Below, one piece after another: positions 34,295-43,091 of a DNA stretch of 64,000 nt (positions are counted from its first letter, which is position 1; every line of letters begins with the position of its first letter). The position numbers were made by a program, and so were the translations under genes. This stretch comes from Lachnospiraceae bacterium. GTDB lineage: Bacteria; Bacillota; Clostridia; Lachnospirales; Lachnospiraceae. Location of the stretch: NCBI GenBank assembly GCA_004557975.1, contig SFEV01000005.1:1-64000 (forward strand), read 5' to 3'. The notes beneath the pieces are model-generated. The model was not told the DNA's origin. It searched no databases and worked only from the letters and a program-made list of their open reading frames with translations.

Positions 34295-35965
34295 TCAGGA
34301 AAACAGCTCCAGAACGACAGCCTGGTAGCCGTCAAGGGAAACTGTTCTGTCCTTTTCTGCAAAATCCGGCATATTGTTGATCAGTACACGGAAGCTCTCA
34401 GACGGAAGTGCAACGTTCTGAGGCTCCTTCTGGTAATTGCAAAGCACAAGAATGGTCCTGTCGGAACCTTTTCTGTAAAATGCCAGAAGATTTTTCTGTT
34501 CTGCCAGATATGGAATCAGCTCACCGTAAACGATGGATTCCAGATAGTCCGGATTTTTGCGCAGTGCAATCAGTTTTTTATAGTAAGAGAAAACGGAACT
34601 GCTGTCTGCTACCTGGGCTGCGGCGTTGATACGTCTGTAATTCGGGTTGACCTTCAGCCACGGTGTGCCGTCAGTAAATCCGGCCTGCGGTTCATCAGAC
34701 CACTGCATCGGTGTGCGGGCATTGTCGCGGCTGAAACGATTGACTACCTTCAGTGCCGCTTCGCTGTCCAGTCCCGCGTTCAGTGAATTCCGGTATTCAT
34801 TGAGGGAGGCCACATCGTCCACGTCTTCGATGGATTCGAAAACCGTGTTTTCCATTCCGAGTTCCTGTCCCTGATAGATGAACGGAATACCGCGAAGCAT
34901 AATATTGACGGTGGCAAGCATTTTCTTTGCTTCGTCACAGCATTCACCTTCCGGCAGATAATAGCTTACGCCTCTGGGCTCATCGTGGTTTTCGATAATA
35001 TTTGCCATGAATCCCACAGGAGCTGCAATCGCCTGGGATTCAAAACAGCAGTTCTTGTAATCTTCCGCAGTGATCGGCGTGCAGTCATGCCAGCCGTTTT
35101 TGGATTTGCCGAAGCTTGTGGTGCTAAAGTCGAACATTGTGGAAAAATAACCGTGTTCTCCGATGAATTCTCCCAGCTCCTCCGGCTTTGTGTTGAACAC
35201 CTCTCCGACGGAAAAGGCATCGTATTTCTGGAAGGTACGCTCCTTCATCTCGCTCAGGAATACCCCGATTCCCTCTGCCTCCGCCAGCATATTGTCGATG
35301 CTCGACAGTCCGTCCGGCCGGTCAGCCGGATAATCATGGAACGGCAGTGCCTTTTTGATGTTGATAATTGCGTCGATCCGGAAGCCGCCAAGTCCTTTTT
35401 CAAGCCACCAGTTGATATTTTTGTAAACCTCTTCACGGACCTGAGGATTCTCCCAGTTCAGATCAGGCTGTTTTTTGTGGAACACGTGCAGATACAGCTT
35501 ATCCGTGCCGGGAAGCTTCTCCCATACAGGCCCCCCGAAATAGGAGCGCCAGTTGCACGGCAATCCATCCTTTGCGTCTGCCAGATAGAAGTAACTGCCG
35601 TACGGCCCTTCAGGGTCTTTCATCGCTTTTTTGAACCATTCATGCTCATCGGAGCAGTGGTTGACCACGAGATCCATCAGTATTCGGATGCCGCGTTTTC
35701 CGGCCTGGCGGATCAGCTCATCCATATCGTCCATGGTGCCGAAGCGCGGATCAATCTGATAATAATCTGCAATATCGTAGCCCTGGTCGGCCAGCGGTGA
35801 GAGATAGATGGGAGACAGCCAGATAATATCTATGCCGAGATCGGCGAGATAATCAAGCTTACTGATAATGCCGGGGATGTCTCCGATACCGTCACCGTTG
35901 GTATCACAGAAGCTCTTGGGATAAATCTGATATGCGACCTTATTGTGCCACCATTTTCTTTCCAT
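34295..35965 (-). CDS. GH13 alpha-glucosidase, alpha-1,4-type residue pattern
   Basis: The 556-aa enzyme is a paralogue of the downstream gene product. The nucleophile lies in GFRIDAIINI, the acid/base in SVGEVFNTKP and the third acid in ENHDEPRGVSYY. The residue after the nucleophile is Ala rather than Val, which in GH13_31-type enzymes favours alpha-1,4 bonds (maltose and short maltodextrins). It is cytoplasmic. A GTGAGG site precedes the ATG. It is the first gene of the pair and lies directly downstream of the araC-type regulator gene, in the same direction. Confidence 0.92.
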   Translation of the reverse strand: MERKWWHNKVAYQIYPKSFCDTNGDGIGDIPGIISKLDYLADLGIDIIWLSPIYLSPLADQGYDIADYYQIDPRFGTMDDMDELIRQAGKRGIRILMDLVVNHCSDEHEWFKKAMKDPEGPYGSYFYLADAKDGLPCNWRSYFGGPVWEKLPGTDKLYLHVFHKKQPDLNWENPQVREEVYKNINWWLEKGLGGFRIDAIINIKKALPFHDYPADRPDGLSSIDNMLAEAEGIGVFLSEMKERTFQKYDAFSVGEVFNTKPEELGEFIGEHGYFSTMFDFSTTSFGKSKNGWHDCTPITAEDYKNCCFESQAIAAPVGFMANIIENHDEPRGVSYYLPEGECCDEAKKMLATVNIMLRGIPFIYQGQELGMENTVFESIEDVDDVASLNEYRNSLNAGLDSEAALKVVNRFSRDNARTPMQWSDEPQAGFTDGTPWLKVNPNYRRINAAAQVADSSSVFSYYKKLIALRKNPDYLESIVYGELIPYLAEQKNLLAFYRKGSDRTILVLCNYQKEPQNVALPSESFRVLINNMPDFAEKDRTVSLDGYQAVVLELFS

Positions 35966-35996
35966 AACAATACCTCACAAAATGTAATATGAATAC

Positions 35997-36025
35997 ATTA
36001 TAATTTGTCCATATATGAAAGTCTT
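35997..36025 (-). promoter_or_regulatory. Possible promoter of the GH13 pair
   Basis: On the minus strand TATAAT spans 36002-35997, about 32 bases before the start of the first GH13 gene. The -35 position (36025-36020, AAGACT) is poor, as expected if the neighbouring AraC-type protein activates it. The interval 35966-36145 shows no gene. Confidence 0.4.
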
Positions 36026-36145
36026 ACGATAAAATGATTAAAAATTACGTTATTTTGACTTCTTGAGCGTGGATTTGAAGAGACCTGCCCCATGGGAAGA
36101 CAGTTAAGCAGATTCCGGCCGGTTATTCTGTGCTTTTGCAGCCGG

Positions 36146-37048
36146 TCAGGGATTGTCTCTGCTGTAATTGATCCGATACTGCAATGGGGTGGTACCCGTC
36201 TCCCGGCGGAATTCCCTCAGAAAATTTCCGAAGTTGTTGAAACCGCATTCCAGGCAGACTTCCGTGACAGGGAGCTTCGTTTCCTTCAGCAGCGACAGGG
36301 CCCGGCGTATCCGGTAGCTGTTGATGTAGGAAACAGGAGACTGCCCAACAGCCTTTTTGAAAAAGCGGCAGAAATACTGTTCGTTCAGGCTGAGAAGATC
36401 AGCCAGATCTTTTATGAATATCTTCTCCATATAATGTGAATGAATATAGGAAAGAACAGTTTTGACTGCTTCAATGCTTTCATTGTGTGTTGTTCCTTCT
36501 GTCCGGAACAGATTGTGGGCAGACAGAATTCCTAGAATATTCAGCAGGGCTCCTTTTACGAAGAGCTGGTCAGAAACAGGAAGCTGACAGGCCAGGGTTC
36601 CATTGCTGTAGCAGGAAGTCAGTTTTCTGTATTCCCCTATAATTTCTGCATAGGCAGGATGTTCTGGTGTGAGCATGCGCGGCAGAAGCAGTTTACTTCC
36701 GGACAGTGGTGAAATCACCTCACTCTGGGCTGCATCGTTTGTCACAAAAGTCAGCAGGTATGGGGAAAAGACAACAGCGGATTCCGTGCATGGCTCCTCG
36801 CAGATAATCCGGTGCAGTTCACCGCTCTGCACGAAAAACAGGCAGTCTGAATCTGCGGTGTAGCGCTCCAGATTAATTTCCAGGAGAAAATGCCCTTTCT
36901 GAATATGTATCATCTCGATCTCCTCATGCCAGTGTGACTGAACCTGCAAAGAAGGATCGGCAGGATTTGTGACGTAACATCCACAGCGAAAGGAGGCAGA
37001 CCCGTGTGTGCGCTCTTCTTTCAGGGACGGCAGCTTGTTTGCAGACAT
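36146..37048 (-). CDS. AraC-family transcriptional regulator with cupin sensor domain
   Basis: The 300-aa product has an N-terminal cupin-like ligand domain (HWHEEIEMIHIQKGHFLLEI, SGELHRI) and a C-terminal AraC double helix-turn-helix (IKDLADLLSLNEQYFCRFFK and VTEVCLECGFNNFGNFLREF). AAGGAG precedes the start. It lies just upstream of the two GH13 genes on the same strand and divergently from a fructokinase gene, so sugar-dependent activation of the glucosidases is a reasonable inference. Confidence 0.92.
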   Translation of the reverse strand: MSANKLPSLKEERTHGSASFRCGCYVTNPADPSLQVQSHWHEEIEMIHIQKGHFLLEINLERYTADSDCLFFVQSGELHRIICEEPCTESAVVFSPYLLTFVTNDAAQSEVISPLSGSKLLLPRMLTPEHPAYAEIIGEYRKLTSCYSNGTLACQLPVSDQLFVKGALLNILGILSAHNLFRTEGTTHNESIEAVKTVLSYIHSHYMEKIFIKDLADLLSLNEQYFCRFFKKAVGQSPVSYINSYRIRRALSLLKETKLPVTEVCLECGFNNFGNFLREFRRETGTTPLQYRINYSRDNP

Positions 37049-37077
37049 AAAATCTCCTTTATCTATCGTATTCTGAT

Positions 37078-37110
37078 ACAGTCCTGCGGACTGTCAGATC
37101 AAGTATAGCA
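37078..37110 (-). promoter_or_regulatory. Extended -10 promoter and leader hairpin of the araC-type gene
   Basis: On the minus strand TGCTATACT (37110-37102) is an extended -10 element; a -35 is weak. Downstream, ACAGTCC/GGACTGT (37078-37094) forms a tight hairpin in the short leader. Confidence 0.45.
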
Positions 37111-37140
37111 TATGTACAGGAAAAGAAGTACTTTTTCACC

Positions 37141-37169
37141 TTGAGTTTCCTGTTTTTTTGTACTATACT
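37141..37169 (+). promoter_or_regulatory. Sigma-A promoter of the fructokinase gene
   Basis: TTGAGT (37141-37146) and TATACT (37164-37169) are 17 bases apart, about 48 bases before the ATG. Confidence 0.65.
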
Positions 37170-37216
37170 GAAGATACGCGTATTACGATACCAACAGAAA
37201 AGATGGAGGAAATAAA

Positions 37217-38152
37217 ATGGATATTATCTGTATGGGAGAAATGCTGATTGATTTTACACCGGGAAAGGAAGAGCGCAGCTACATCTGTAATCCGGGCGGA
37301 GCACCGGCAAATGCATGTATTGCGATTGCGCGAAATGGCCTGAAGACCGGTTTTCTTGGAAAGCTCGGCAATGACGATTTTGGAAAGCTTCTGAAGAATA
37401 CACTTGAGAAGAACAATGTGGAGGTACTTTGTCCGGAACTGACGGATGAGGCAGTGACCACCCTCGCTTTTGTCACACTGTATGAGGGAGGCGAGCGGTC
37501 CTTTACTTTTGTCCGCAAGCCCAGTGCAGATATTCTTCTGGACAAGGCAGACGTGAGTGAGGAGATGATCCGAAGCACAAAGATTCTGCATGCAGGTTCC
37601 GTGGGCATGTCGGCCAGCCCGAGCCGTGAGGCACATTTTTATGCCATGGAGCTGGCGAAGAAAAACGGAAAGATGATCAGCTACGATGTGAATTACCGCA
37701 ATGCGATCTGGAGTTTTGAAGAGGCAAAAGCAGTTGTGGATCAGGTGCTTCCGTACGTGGATTTCCTGAAGGTTTCTGATGAGGAGCTTGATTTCGTGGG
37801 CGGGGAGGAAAATATTCCGGCCATGATGAAGCAGCATGGAATTTCTGTCGTGATTGAGACACTGGGCTCAAAGGGCGCAAGATACTTCTTTAATGGAAAT
37901 ACAGGTGTTGTGGAGGGCCACAAGGTGAAGGCTGTGGATGCGACAGGGGCAGGAGATGCATTCTGGGGCGGTTTCCTTTCCAGAATTCTTATGAGCGGAC
38001 TGAACAGCACCGCAGATCTGAACGAGGAACTGATCCGCTCTGCACTGGTTTACGGCAATGCCTCCGGTGGACTCTGTGTACAGAAAATGGGCGGTATTCC
38101 GGCGCTTCCCACAAGAGAAGAGATTGAAGCGTTTATTTCCGAAAAGCAGTGA
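37217..38152 (+). CDS. scrK: PfkB-family carbohydrate kinase, probable fructokinase
   Basis: The 311-aa product is a ribokinase/PfkB-fold kinase. The N-terminal signature NPGGAPANACIAIARNG and the C-terminal anion hole with catalytic Asp, DATGAGDAFWGGFL (about residues 246-259), are intact. Sequence flavour is that of bacterial fructokinases (ATP + fructose to fructose 6-phosphate). TGGAGGAAA precedes the ATG. It is divergent from the araC-type regulator and GH13 genes; fructose would arise from sucrose-like sugars, but no sucrose hydrolase is visible. The sugar is inferred. Confidence 0.88.
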   Translation: MDIICMGEMLIDFTPGKEERSYICNPGGAPANACIAIARNGLKTGFLGKLGNDDFGKLLKNTLEKNNVEVLCPELTDEAVTTLAFVTLYEGGERSFTFVRKPSADILLDKADVSEEMIRSTKILHAGSVGMSASPSREAHFYAMELAKKNGKMISYDVNYRNAIWSFEEAKAVVDQVLPYVDFLKVSDEELDFVGGEENIPAMMKQHGISVVIETLGSKGARYFFNGNTGVVEGHKVKAVDATGAGDAFWGGFLSRILMSGLNSTADLNEELIRSALVYGNASGGLCVQKMGGIPALPTREEIEAFISEKQ

Positions 38153-38235
38153 GCTGGTCGGATATGACCTGTACGCCCATTTGGCGAATGATGCGGGAGT
38201 CAGGATAATTGAACAATCACCAGGAGGATACACCC

Positions 38236-39702
38236 ATGTACAGAGAGAAAATTGACGCATTCCTTGACAGCAAAAAGGATGAAATGCTGTCTGACCTTTC
38301 CTCGCTTGTGCGGATCAACAGTCAGCGCGGGGAAGCGAAAGAGGGAATGCCTTTTGGAGAGGGAGCCGCGAGAGCTCTTGATACTGCAGAAAAACTGATG
38401 AAATCCTACGGATTTCTGACAAGAAATTATGAGAACTACGTTGTGACGGGAGACTTTGGCAGTCAGGAAAAGGGCCTTGATATTCTGGCACACCTGGATG
38501 TGGTGCCGGTAACACAGGACTGGACCGTCACACAGCCCTTTGAGCCGAAGGTTGTGGGCGACAGAATATACGGGCGGGGAACGGCCGACGATAAAGGCCC
38601 TGCCATTGCAGCTCTGTATGCCATGCGTGCAATCAGAGAGCTGGAGCTCCCGATGAAGAAGAGTGTCCGTCTGATTCTCGGTTCTGACGAGGAGTGCGGT
38701 TCCAGTGACCTGAAGTATTATTACGGAATCGAAAAGGAAGCTCCGTACAGCTTTACACCGGATGCAGACTTTCCGGTTATCAATATCGAAAAAGGCAGAT
38801 TTGCCGGAAAGTTTGCGGCAGAATTCGATGAAGGACTGCAGCTTCCCGGTGTGGTCAGCCTGAAGAGCGGAACCACTGTAAATATTGTACCGCAGCGGGC
38901 TTCTGCAGTTATTGCCGGTCTGGAGGAGGATGTGCTGCGTCGGACTGCCGATGAAGTATCATCACAGACAGGTGTGACTTTTGATCTGGAGATGTGCGAT
39001 AATGCGGAGGCAGCTGATATCCTCGGCGGTTTCGGTATTGGCAGTGAAAATATACTCTGCTGGAAGATTCAGGTTCGCGGAGTTTCTGCCCATGCATCCA
39101 CACCGCAGGAAGGAAAGAATGCTCTGACGGCCACGCTTCGTCTGATCTCCCGCCTGCCGCTGGCAGACTGCGCGGGACACCGGGTGCTGAAGGCGCTGGA
39201 TGAGATGATGCCTTTTGAGGACACATGCGGAGAGAAGCTCGGCATTTACAGAGAGGAGGAGCAGTCCGGAGCGCTGACGCTGTGCTTCAGCATCCTGGAA
39301 TACTCACCGAAAAAAATGGCAGGAACCTTTGATTCCAGACTGCCGATCGGCTGCACGGAGGAGAATACAAAGGCTGTTGTGGCGAAAGCGCTTGCAGAGC
39401 ATGGTATTACACTTGAAGATACACCTGTTGTCAACCCGCACTGTGTGCCGGGAGATTCTGAGTTTGTGAAGATCCTGCTTGACAGCTACGGACATTATTT
39501 CGGAGTCGAGGGGAAACCGCTGTCCACCGGCGGAGGAACGTATGTACACGGTCTGAAGCGTGGAGTTGCTTTCGGCTGTATGACACCGGATGTGGATAAT
39601 CATATGCACGGTGACGATGAGTTTATGGAGATCGACACACTGGTGAAGAGTGCAAAGATATTTGCGGATGCGATTCTGAGAATCTGCAACGATCTGGATT
39701 AG
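38236..39702 (+). CDS. pepV: M20-family dipeptidase, PepV type
   Basis: The 488-aa cytoplasmic metallopeptidase splits dipeptides. Metal ligands are seen in LAHLDVVPV (His and Asp), GRGTADDKGP (bridging Asp) and GSDEECGSSD (Glu-Glu); the last metal His is probably in GGGTYVHGLKRG. A lid domain is inserted in the middle, and the length matches PepV. AGGAGG stands before ATG 38236; the open frame starts at 38209 without a site. It follows the fructokinase gene by 83 bases with no terminator, so the two may be co-transcribed. Confidence 0.92.
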   Translation: MYREKIDAFLDSKKDEMLSDLSSLVRINSQRGEAKEGMPFGEGAARALDTAEKLMKSYGFLTRNYENYVVTGDFGSQEKGLDILAHLDVVPVTQDWTVTQPFEPKVVGDRIYGRGTADDKGPAIAALYAMRAIRELELPMKKSVRLILGSDEECGSSDLKYYYGIEKEAPYSFTPDADFPVINIEKGRFAGKFAAEFDEGLQLPGVVSLKSGTTVNIVPQRASAVIAGLEEDVLRRTADEVSSQTGVTFDLEMCDNAEAADILGGFGIGSENILCWKIQVRGVSAHASTPQEGKNALTATLRLISRLPLADCAGHRVLKALDEMMPFEDTCGEKLGIYREEEQSGALTLCFSILEYSPKKMAGTFDSRLPIGCTEENTKAVVAKALAEHGITLEDTPVVNPHCVPGDSEFVKILLDSYGHYFGVEGKPLSTGGGTYVHGLKRGVAFGCMTPDVDNHMHGDDEFMEIDTLVKSAKIFADAILRICNDLD

Positions 39703-39712
39703 TAACTGCTCA

Positions 39713-39760
39713 GAAAAGATATTGGATGAAAAGACTGGATGAAAAGACTGGATTAAAAGA
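39713..39760 (+). repeat. Short tandem repeats after pepV
   Basis: Units of about 13 bases based on GGATGAAAAGACT occur two to four times, with drift, between the pepV stop and the terminator hairpins. Confidence 0.6.
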
Positions 39761-39765
39761 AAAGA

Positions 39766-39785
39766 GACTGTCAGAACAGACAGTC
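39766..39785 (-). terminator. Terminator of the NFACT gene (minus strand)
   Basis: GACTGTC and GACAGTC flank a six-base loop; on the minus strand a TCTTTTCTTTT run follows directly. Confidence 0.7.
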
Positions 39786-39793
39786 CCAAACAG

Positions 39794-39827
39794 AGGAGGC
39801 TGTGACCTGTACGGGACACAGCCTCCT
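39794..39827. terminator. Hairpin between the converging pepV and NFACT genes
   Basis: AGGAGGCTGTG and CACAGCCTCCT pair perfectly over 11 bases around a 12-base loop. The U-tract is weak on both strands; it probably works together with the neighbouring hairpin. Confidence 0.6.
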
Positions 39828-39855
39828 GTATATTTCTGGCGATGGAAAAGGCAGA

Positions 39856-41598
39856 TCAGTCCGAGACAAGCTGAATTCCGGAAATGTCGGATTCAATCAT
39901 CATGGAATAGTTTGTGTAGTACACGACGAAACCGGGCTTGGAGCCGTTGGGCTTCTTAACATGCTTTTTCTCAACGTAGTCGATCTCCACCTTTTCTGCA
40001 TTTCTGTTTTTGGAGTAGTGAGCTGCCAGTCTGGCCGCCTCCTCGAAAGTACGGTCCGGAAGCTCGTCGCCCTTTGTCTTTACAATGACATGGGAGCCGG
40101 GAGCACCCTTGGCATGGAACCACCAGTCATTGCCGGAGGCAATGCGGAAGGTCAGTTCATCGTTCTGATAATTATTCTTTCCCACATACATATCGTAGCC
40201 GTCGGAGGAAATGTAGTGGAAAGGCCGCGAGGTGATTTTTACCTTTTTGCCGGTATATTTCCGACGGATATAGCCTGCATCGGTCAGTTCTTCCTTGACC
40301 TGCACCAGATCTTCCTCAGACAATGCCAGATCCATGAAGGTGCAGATGGATTCCAGATGGTCGATTTCAGCCTCTGTCTCCCGTATCAGCTCCGAGAGAG
40401 CCTCATATGTCCGCTTCAGTTTTCCGTACTTTTCAAAGTATTTCTGGGCGTTTTCCTGTGGCGACAGCTTGTCATCCAGAGGAATCGTGATCATCTCGTC
40501 TGTATAGTAATTCAGAGCCTCAAAGCTTCTGGCACCCGGTTCGACGGTGTAACCGTACGTGTGGATCAGCTCCCCGTAGACCTTGTATTTGTCACGCTTC
40601 TCTGTGTCTTTCAGCTGTTTCTTCTGCAGCTCGTATTTTTTGCGGTTGCGGTCCAGTGCAGTGGTGGCTATTCTGCGCAGATCGGAGGATTTCTGGCGGA
40701 TCCGCGTCACCGTATTTTTCATTGCGAAATACTGCTCCAGAACCTCAGAGACGGTATCATACTGCCGTATTTCCATATCCTGATACATGGTCAGTGGGAC
40801 AGAGGAAAACTCCACAGGGACACCGTGGTCATCAAGAATGATACAGGGATCATATCTGTTAGCAGCCACATCCTCCATGAGCCGTGAAAAGATCCTGAAC
40901 AGATGGATCCCGGCCAGTTCGGGGATTGTCTTTGCACTCTGTAAGGATTCCAGGGAAGCTCGAAAACACAGTTCCTCAGCGATGACGGGACTGATTCCGG
41001 TGTAAGTGGAATACAGGGCTTTTGCAAGAGGCAATGGTTTTGAGAGCACATGCTCCAGAAAATCCTGCTCTGTCGTCTCGAGAGGATTCAGTTTATCCTG
41101 GGTCTGTGCAATAAAATATTCACGTCCCGGAAGAACTTCCCGGACAGAGCTTGTCTGAGCGGAGACGTGCTTGATGCTGTCGATGATCATGCCCTTGTCA
41201 TCACAGAAAATCAGGTTGCTGTGTTTCCCCATCAGCTCGAGAATAAGATCCTTTCTGCACAGATCTCCCATTTCATTAAAATGTTCAATTTCAAAGTGGA
41301 TAATTCTCTCCAGACCGGGCTGCCAGATCTTGATGATGCGTCCATTGGCAATGTGCTTTCTCAGCAGCATACAGAAATTTGGCGCCGTCATCGGGCTCGG
41401 CTTATTGACGGAAGAGAGATAGATCAGGGGCAGACTTGCACCTGCGGAAAGCAGCAGGCGATGCTGTCCGTTTGTTCCCTTGATGGTCAGCAGAAGCTCA
41501 TCAGCCTCCGGCTGTGCAATTTTGCTGATCCGCCCGTTTAAAATCGTGTGATTCAGTTCATCTATTATATTGGAAATAACAATTCCGTCCAGTGCCAT
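39856..41598 (-). CDS. rqcH: NFACT family protein, RqcH-type ribosome quality control factor
   Basis: The 580-aa product has the NFACT-N domain from its start (MALDGIVISNIIDELNHTI), a helix-hairpin-helix region around 200-240, a coiled-coil middle (about 290-430), and a C-terminal NFACT-R domain (YVGKNNYQNDELTFRIASGN, DWWFHAKGAPGSHVIV). Such proteins bind stalled 50S subunits and recruit alanyl-tRNA for C-terminal alanine tails; older names are FbpA or fibronectin-binding protein. GGAGG precedes the start. Monocistronic, with its own terminators. Confidence 0.93.
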   Translation of the reverse strand: MALDGIVISNIIDELNHTILNGRISKIAQPEADELLLTIKGTNGQHRLLLSAGASLPLIYLSSVNKPSPMTAPNFCMLLRKHIANGRIIKIWQPGLERIIHFEIEHFNEMGDLCRKDLILELMGKHSNLIFCDDKGMIIDSIKHVSAQTSSVREVLPGREYFIAQTQDKLNPLETTEQDFLEHVLSKPLPLAKALYSTYTGISPVIAEELCFRASLESLQSAKTIPELAGIHLFRIFSRLMEDVAANRYDPCIILDDHGVPVEFSSVPLTMYQDMEIRQYDTVSEVLEQYFAMKNTVTRIRQKSSDLRRIATTALDRNRKKYELQKKQLKDTEKRDKYKVYGELIHTYGYTVEPGARSFEALNYYTDEMITIPLDDKLSPQENAQKYFEKYGKLKRTYEALSELIRETEAEIDHLESICTFMDLALSEEDLVQVKEELTDAGYIRRKYTGKKVKITSRPFHYISSDGYDMYVGKNNYQNDELTFRIASGNDWWFHAKGAPGSHVIVKTKGDELPDRTFEEAARLAAHYSKNRNAEKVEIDYVEKKHVKKPNGSKPGFVVYYTNYSMMIESDISGIQLVSD

Positions 41599-41715
41599 AA
41601 AAACCTCCGTAAACGTAAAATTATATGAAAAGATCTCTGTCCCCTGTTCAGTCCCCGATGTATCAAAGCAGGGAATTTCTTCATCCTGAATGAGACTGGA
41701 TCATAATGTATCACA

Positions 41716-41760
41716 GGTTGCTGTTCACACGTCGTTGTGAACGAAGTGAACGGTAACACA
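41716..41760. repeat. Intergenic repeat with alternative hairpins
   Basis: Within this stretch GTTCACA pairs with TGTGAAC after six bases, while the longer GTTGCTGTTCAC can pair instead with GTGAACGGTAAC at the far end. A shorter related copy lies at 31473-31504. The surrounding 314-base gap (41599-41912) otherwise holds only promoter elements. Confidence 0.5.
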
Positions 41761-41797
41761 ATCATAGCAGATGTACCAGGAAAAAACAATTATAACA

Positions 41798-41826
41798 TTG
41801 ACTGAAAAGCGGCGAGGGATTATAAT
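41798..41826 (+). promoter_or_regulatory. Sigma-A promoter of the yicC-remA-gmk-rpoZ operon
   Basis: TTGACT (41798-41803) and TATAAT (41821-41826) are 17 bases apart. The leader to the yicC start is about 80 bases. Confidence 0.75.
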
Positions 41827-41912
41827 ATCTCATTATGGATAAGTGTGTCATGCGGTCGGAAAGTGCGTCGGCACGTTCAGAAATGGGCATGAAACAGGAG
41901 AGGACACAGAAC

Positions 41913-42791
41913 ATGATTAAAAGTATGACAGGCTTTGGCAGATGTGAAAATCACCAGGGCAGCAGAAAGTTTACGGTAGAAATGAAGGCGGTGAATCACC
42001 GCTATTTTGACGTAAATATTAAAATACCGAAAAAATTTGGCTTTTTCGAGTCTGCCATCCGAAATGTACTGAAGACATATATCCAGCGCGGCAAGGTGGA
42101 TCTTTTTATTACGTACGAGGATTTTGCAGAGCAGAATGTGGCATTGAAATATAATGAGAGCATAGCTGCCGAGTATCTGAAATATTTCCGCCAGATGGCT
42201 GAAAAATTCGGCCTGGAGGATGATATCCGCGTATCTACTCTGGGGCGCTGTCCGGAAGTTTTCACGATGGAAGAGCAGGATGTGGATGAGAAGGAAATAT
42301 GGGAGACACTGGAGACGGCTCTTCGCGGTGCCTGCGAGCAGTTTGTGGCAGCCCGTGAAAAAGAAGGTGAATCTTTAAAGACAGATATTCTTGACAAATT
42401 GGCGAGAATGGACGAAAATGTAAGTCTCATCGAAGAACGGTATCCGCAGATTGTGACGGAATACCGCAGGAAGCTGACCGATAAGGTGCAGGAGCTTCTG
42501 GCAGATGTACAGATGGATGAGGGCAGAATTGCATCGGAGGTTGTACTGTTCTCGGACAAGATCTGTACCGATGAGGAGACAGTGAGACTTCACAGTCATA
42601 TCACCACCATGAAGGAAGTGCTGCTCCAGGGCGGCAGTGTTGGAAGAAAGCTGGACTTTATTGCTCAGGAGATGAACCGTGAAGCAAACACGATCCTCTC
42701 AAAAGCCAACGACCTCGCCACCTCCAACATCGCCATAGATCTGAAAACCGAAATCGAAAAAGTGAGAGAGCAGATTCAAAACATTGAATAG
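41913..42791 (+). CDS. yicC: YicC-family endoribonuclease
   Basis: The 292-aa product starts MIKSMTGFGR, the family hallmark, and has the N-terminal YicC domain (VEMKAVNHRYFDVNIK) and the C-terminal DUF1732 part ending in the conserved FIAQEMNREANTILSKAND. YicC proteins are RNases implicated in small-RNA turnover. I start it at 41913, where AGGAGAGG lies upstream; the open frame reaches back to 41835 without such a site. It heads the conserved yicC-remA-gmk-rpoZ block. Confidence 0.93.
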   Translation: MIKSMTGFGRCENHQGSRKFTVEMKAVNHRYFDVNIKIPKKFGFFESAIRNVLKTYIQRGKVDLFITYEDFAEQNVALKYNESIAAEYLKYFRQMAEKFGLEDDIRVSTLGRCPEVFTMEEQDVDEKEIWETLETALRGACEQFVAAREKEGESLKTDILDKLARMDENVSLIEERYPQIVTEYRRKLTDKVQELLADVQMDEGRIASEVVLFSDKICTDEETVRLHSHITTMKEVLLQGGSVGRKLDFIAQEMNREANTILSKANDLATSNIAIDLKTEIEKVREQIQNIE

Positions 42792-42813
42792 CAATGAGCC
42801 ATGCCATACGGCA

Positions 42814-42846
42814 CAGAGGCAGAATGCCTGCTTGCAGGCATCTCTG
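42814..42846 (+). promoter_or_regulatory. Hairpin behind yicC
   Basis: ATGCCTGC and GCAGGCAT flank a two-base loop (42824-42841), with CAGAG/CTCTG extending the foot. No U-tract follows. It opens the structured leader that leads into remA. Confidence 0.55.
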
Positions 42847-42863
42847 ACTATGTGCTGTATGAT

Positions 42864-43077
42864 ACGGCGAATGCCGTCAAGCGAAAGAACGGAGTTCTTG
42901 AGCTTGTAGCATGGCGGAGCAGAGAGAGGCCGCCAGAAACGGCGAATGCCGTCAAGCGAAAGAACGAAGTTCTTGAGCTTGCAGCATGGCGGAGCAGAGA
43001 GAGGCCGCCAGAAACGGCGAATGCCGTCAAGCGAAAGAACGAAGTTCCTGAGCTTGCAGCATGGCGGAGCAGAGAGA
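42864..43077. repeat. 75-bp direct repeat, almost three copies, in the yicC-remA gap
   Basis: Units start at 42864, 42939 and 43014; the first two are complete (75 bases) and the third stops after 64. They are nearly identical. Full units contain short inverted pairs: CGGC-GAAT-GCCG, GAAC-GAA-GTTC (perfect in units 2 and 3) and TGGCGG with CCGCCA 12 bases on. The third unit ends three bases before the ribosome-binding stretch of remA. Because 75 is a multiple of three, the reading frames stay open through the array on both strands, which creates long spurious ORFs. I see no other copy in the window. Confidence 0.92.
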
Positions 43078-43091
43078 ATACAGGAGGGCAA

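Noticed and set aside
42864..43077. CRISPR array
   Set aside because: Units are directly adjacent with no unique spacers, are 75 bases long and number fewer than three.
42801..43091. N-terminal extension of remA through the repeats
   Set aside because: A good ribosome binding site lies right before ATG 43092, and RemA proteins are about 90 residues; the repeat-encoded part has no counterpart in the family.
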